The notes beneath the pieces were generated by a model. That model was not told where the DNA came from and did no database searches. It worked only from the letters and a program-made list of their open reading frames with translations. DNA of 6,484 bases from Lentisphaerota bacterium (lineage in GTDB: Bacteria > Verrucomicrobiota > Kiritimatiellia > JAAZAB01). Positions 6,464 to 6,484 of this stretch are shown here, piece by piece (position 1 is the stretch's first letter; the number at the start of each line of letters is the position of its first letter). The stretch is from assembly GCA_016199105.1 (NCBI GenBank), contig JACQHI010000390.1, forward strand, positions 1-6,484, written 5' to 3'. The position numbers and the translations under genes were made by a program.

Positions 6464-6484
6464 GAAATCCAAAATCGAAAATCC
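6464..6484. repeat. Short heptamer tandem repeat (GAAATCC/AAAATCG/AAAATCC)
   Basis: Three consecutive 7-bp units differing by single bases occupy 6464-6470, 6471-6477 and 6478-6484 and reach the window edge, so the array may be longer. It lies about 85 bp upstream of the first gene start, in the only AT-rich patch of the window. It may be a dispersed intergenic repeat or part of a promoter-proximal element. Confidence 0.5.

Noticed and set aside
1..6484. Defence island, CRISPR array, phage or transposon system
   Set aside because: No repeat-spacer pattern, nuclease, transposase, integrase or phage structural protein is visible in any frame; the coding content is explained by the five minus-strand genes.

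Overview
The window is a GC-rich bacterial segment in which every convincing gene lies on the minus strand. The five genes are packed so tightly (gaps of 11 and 6 bp, overlaps of 4 and 8 bp) that they look like one operon read from right to left. Long open frames on the plus strand are antisense shadows produced by the base composition. Sialidase/BNR-type proteins, a cytoplasmic propeller protein, an NmrA-like reductase and AAAATC-type intergenic repeats suggest an uncultured member of the PVC group (Planctomycetota, Verrucomicrobiota, Kiritimatiellota, Lentisphaerota) or a similar lineage such as Hydrogenedentota. This placement is a low-confidence inference; the window has no rRNA or marker gene.

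Layout in transcription order. At the right edge (6380-6484) is a short leader ending in an AT-rich heptamer tandem repeat. Gene 1 (5021-6379) is a signal-peptide-bearing protein with an uncharacterised N-terminal half and a C-terminal C39-like/papain-fold cysteine peptidase domain. Gene 2 (3105-5009) is a 634-residue protein, probably a large or double beta-propeller, without a signal peptide. Gene 3 (2038-3108) is a five-Asp-box sialidase-superfamily protein that starts with GTG inside the stop codon region of gene 2. Gene 4 (1107-2045) is an NmrA/atypical SDR NAD(P)-binding protein whose start overlaps the end of gene 3. Gene 5 (195-1100) is a ZIP-family metal transporter resembling ZupT. 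Left of it (1-194) there is no gene, only an 11-bp inverted repeat that may end the transcript and a cluster of REP-like palindromic repeats.

How the genes work together is not evident. Genes 2 and 3 are probably functionally linked, because they are translationally coupled and both look like soluble cytoplasmic propellers. The peptidase is the only protein that appears to be exported. The reductase and the metal transporter may be passengers of the same transcript. I see no CRISPR array, tRNA, rRNA, transposase or phage gene. The main points of interest are the unusual five-gene combination, the unassigned propeller/sialidase pair, the undescribed N-terminal half of the peptidase, and the intergenic repeats at both ends.
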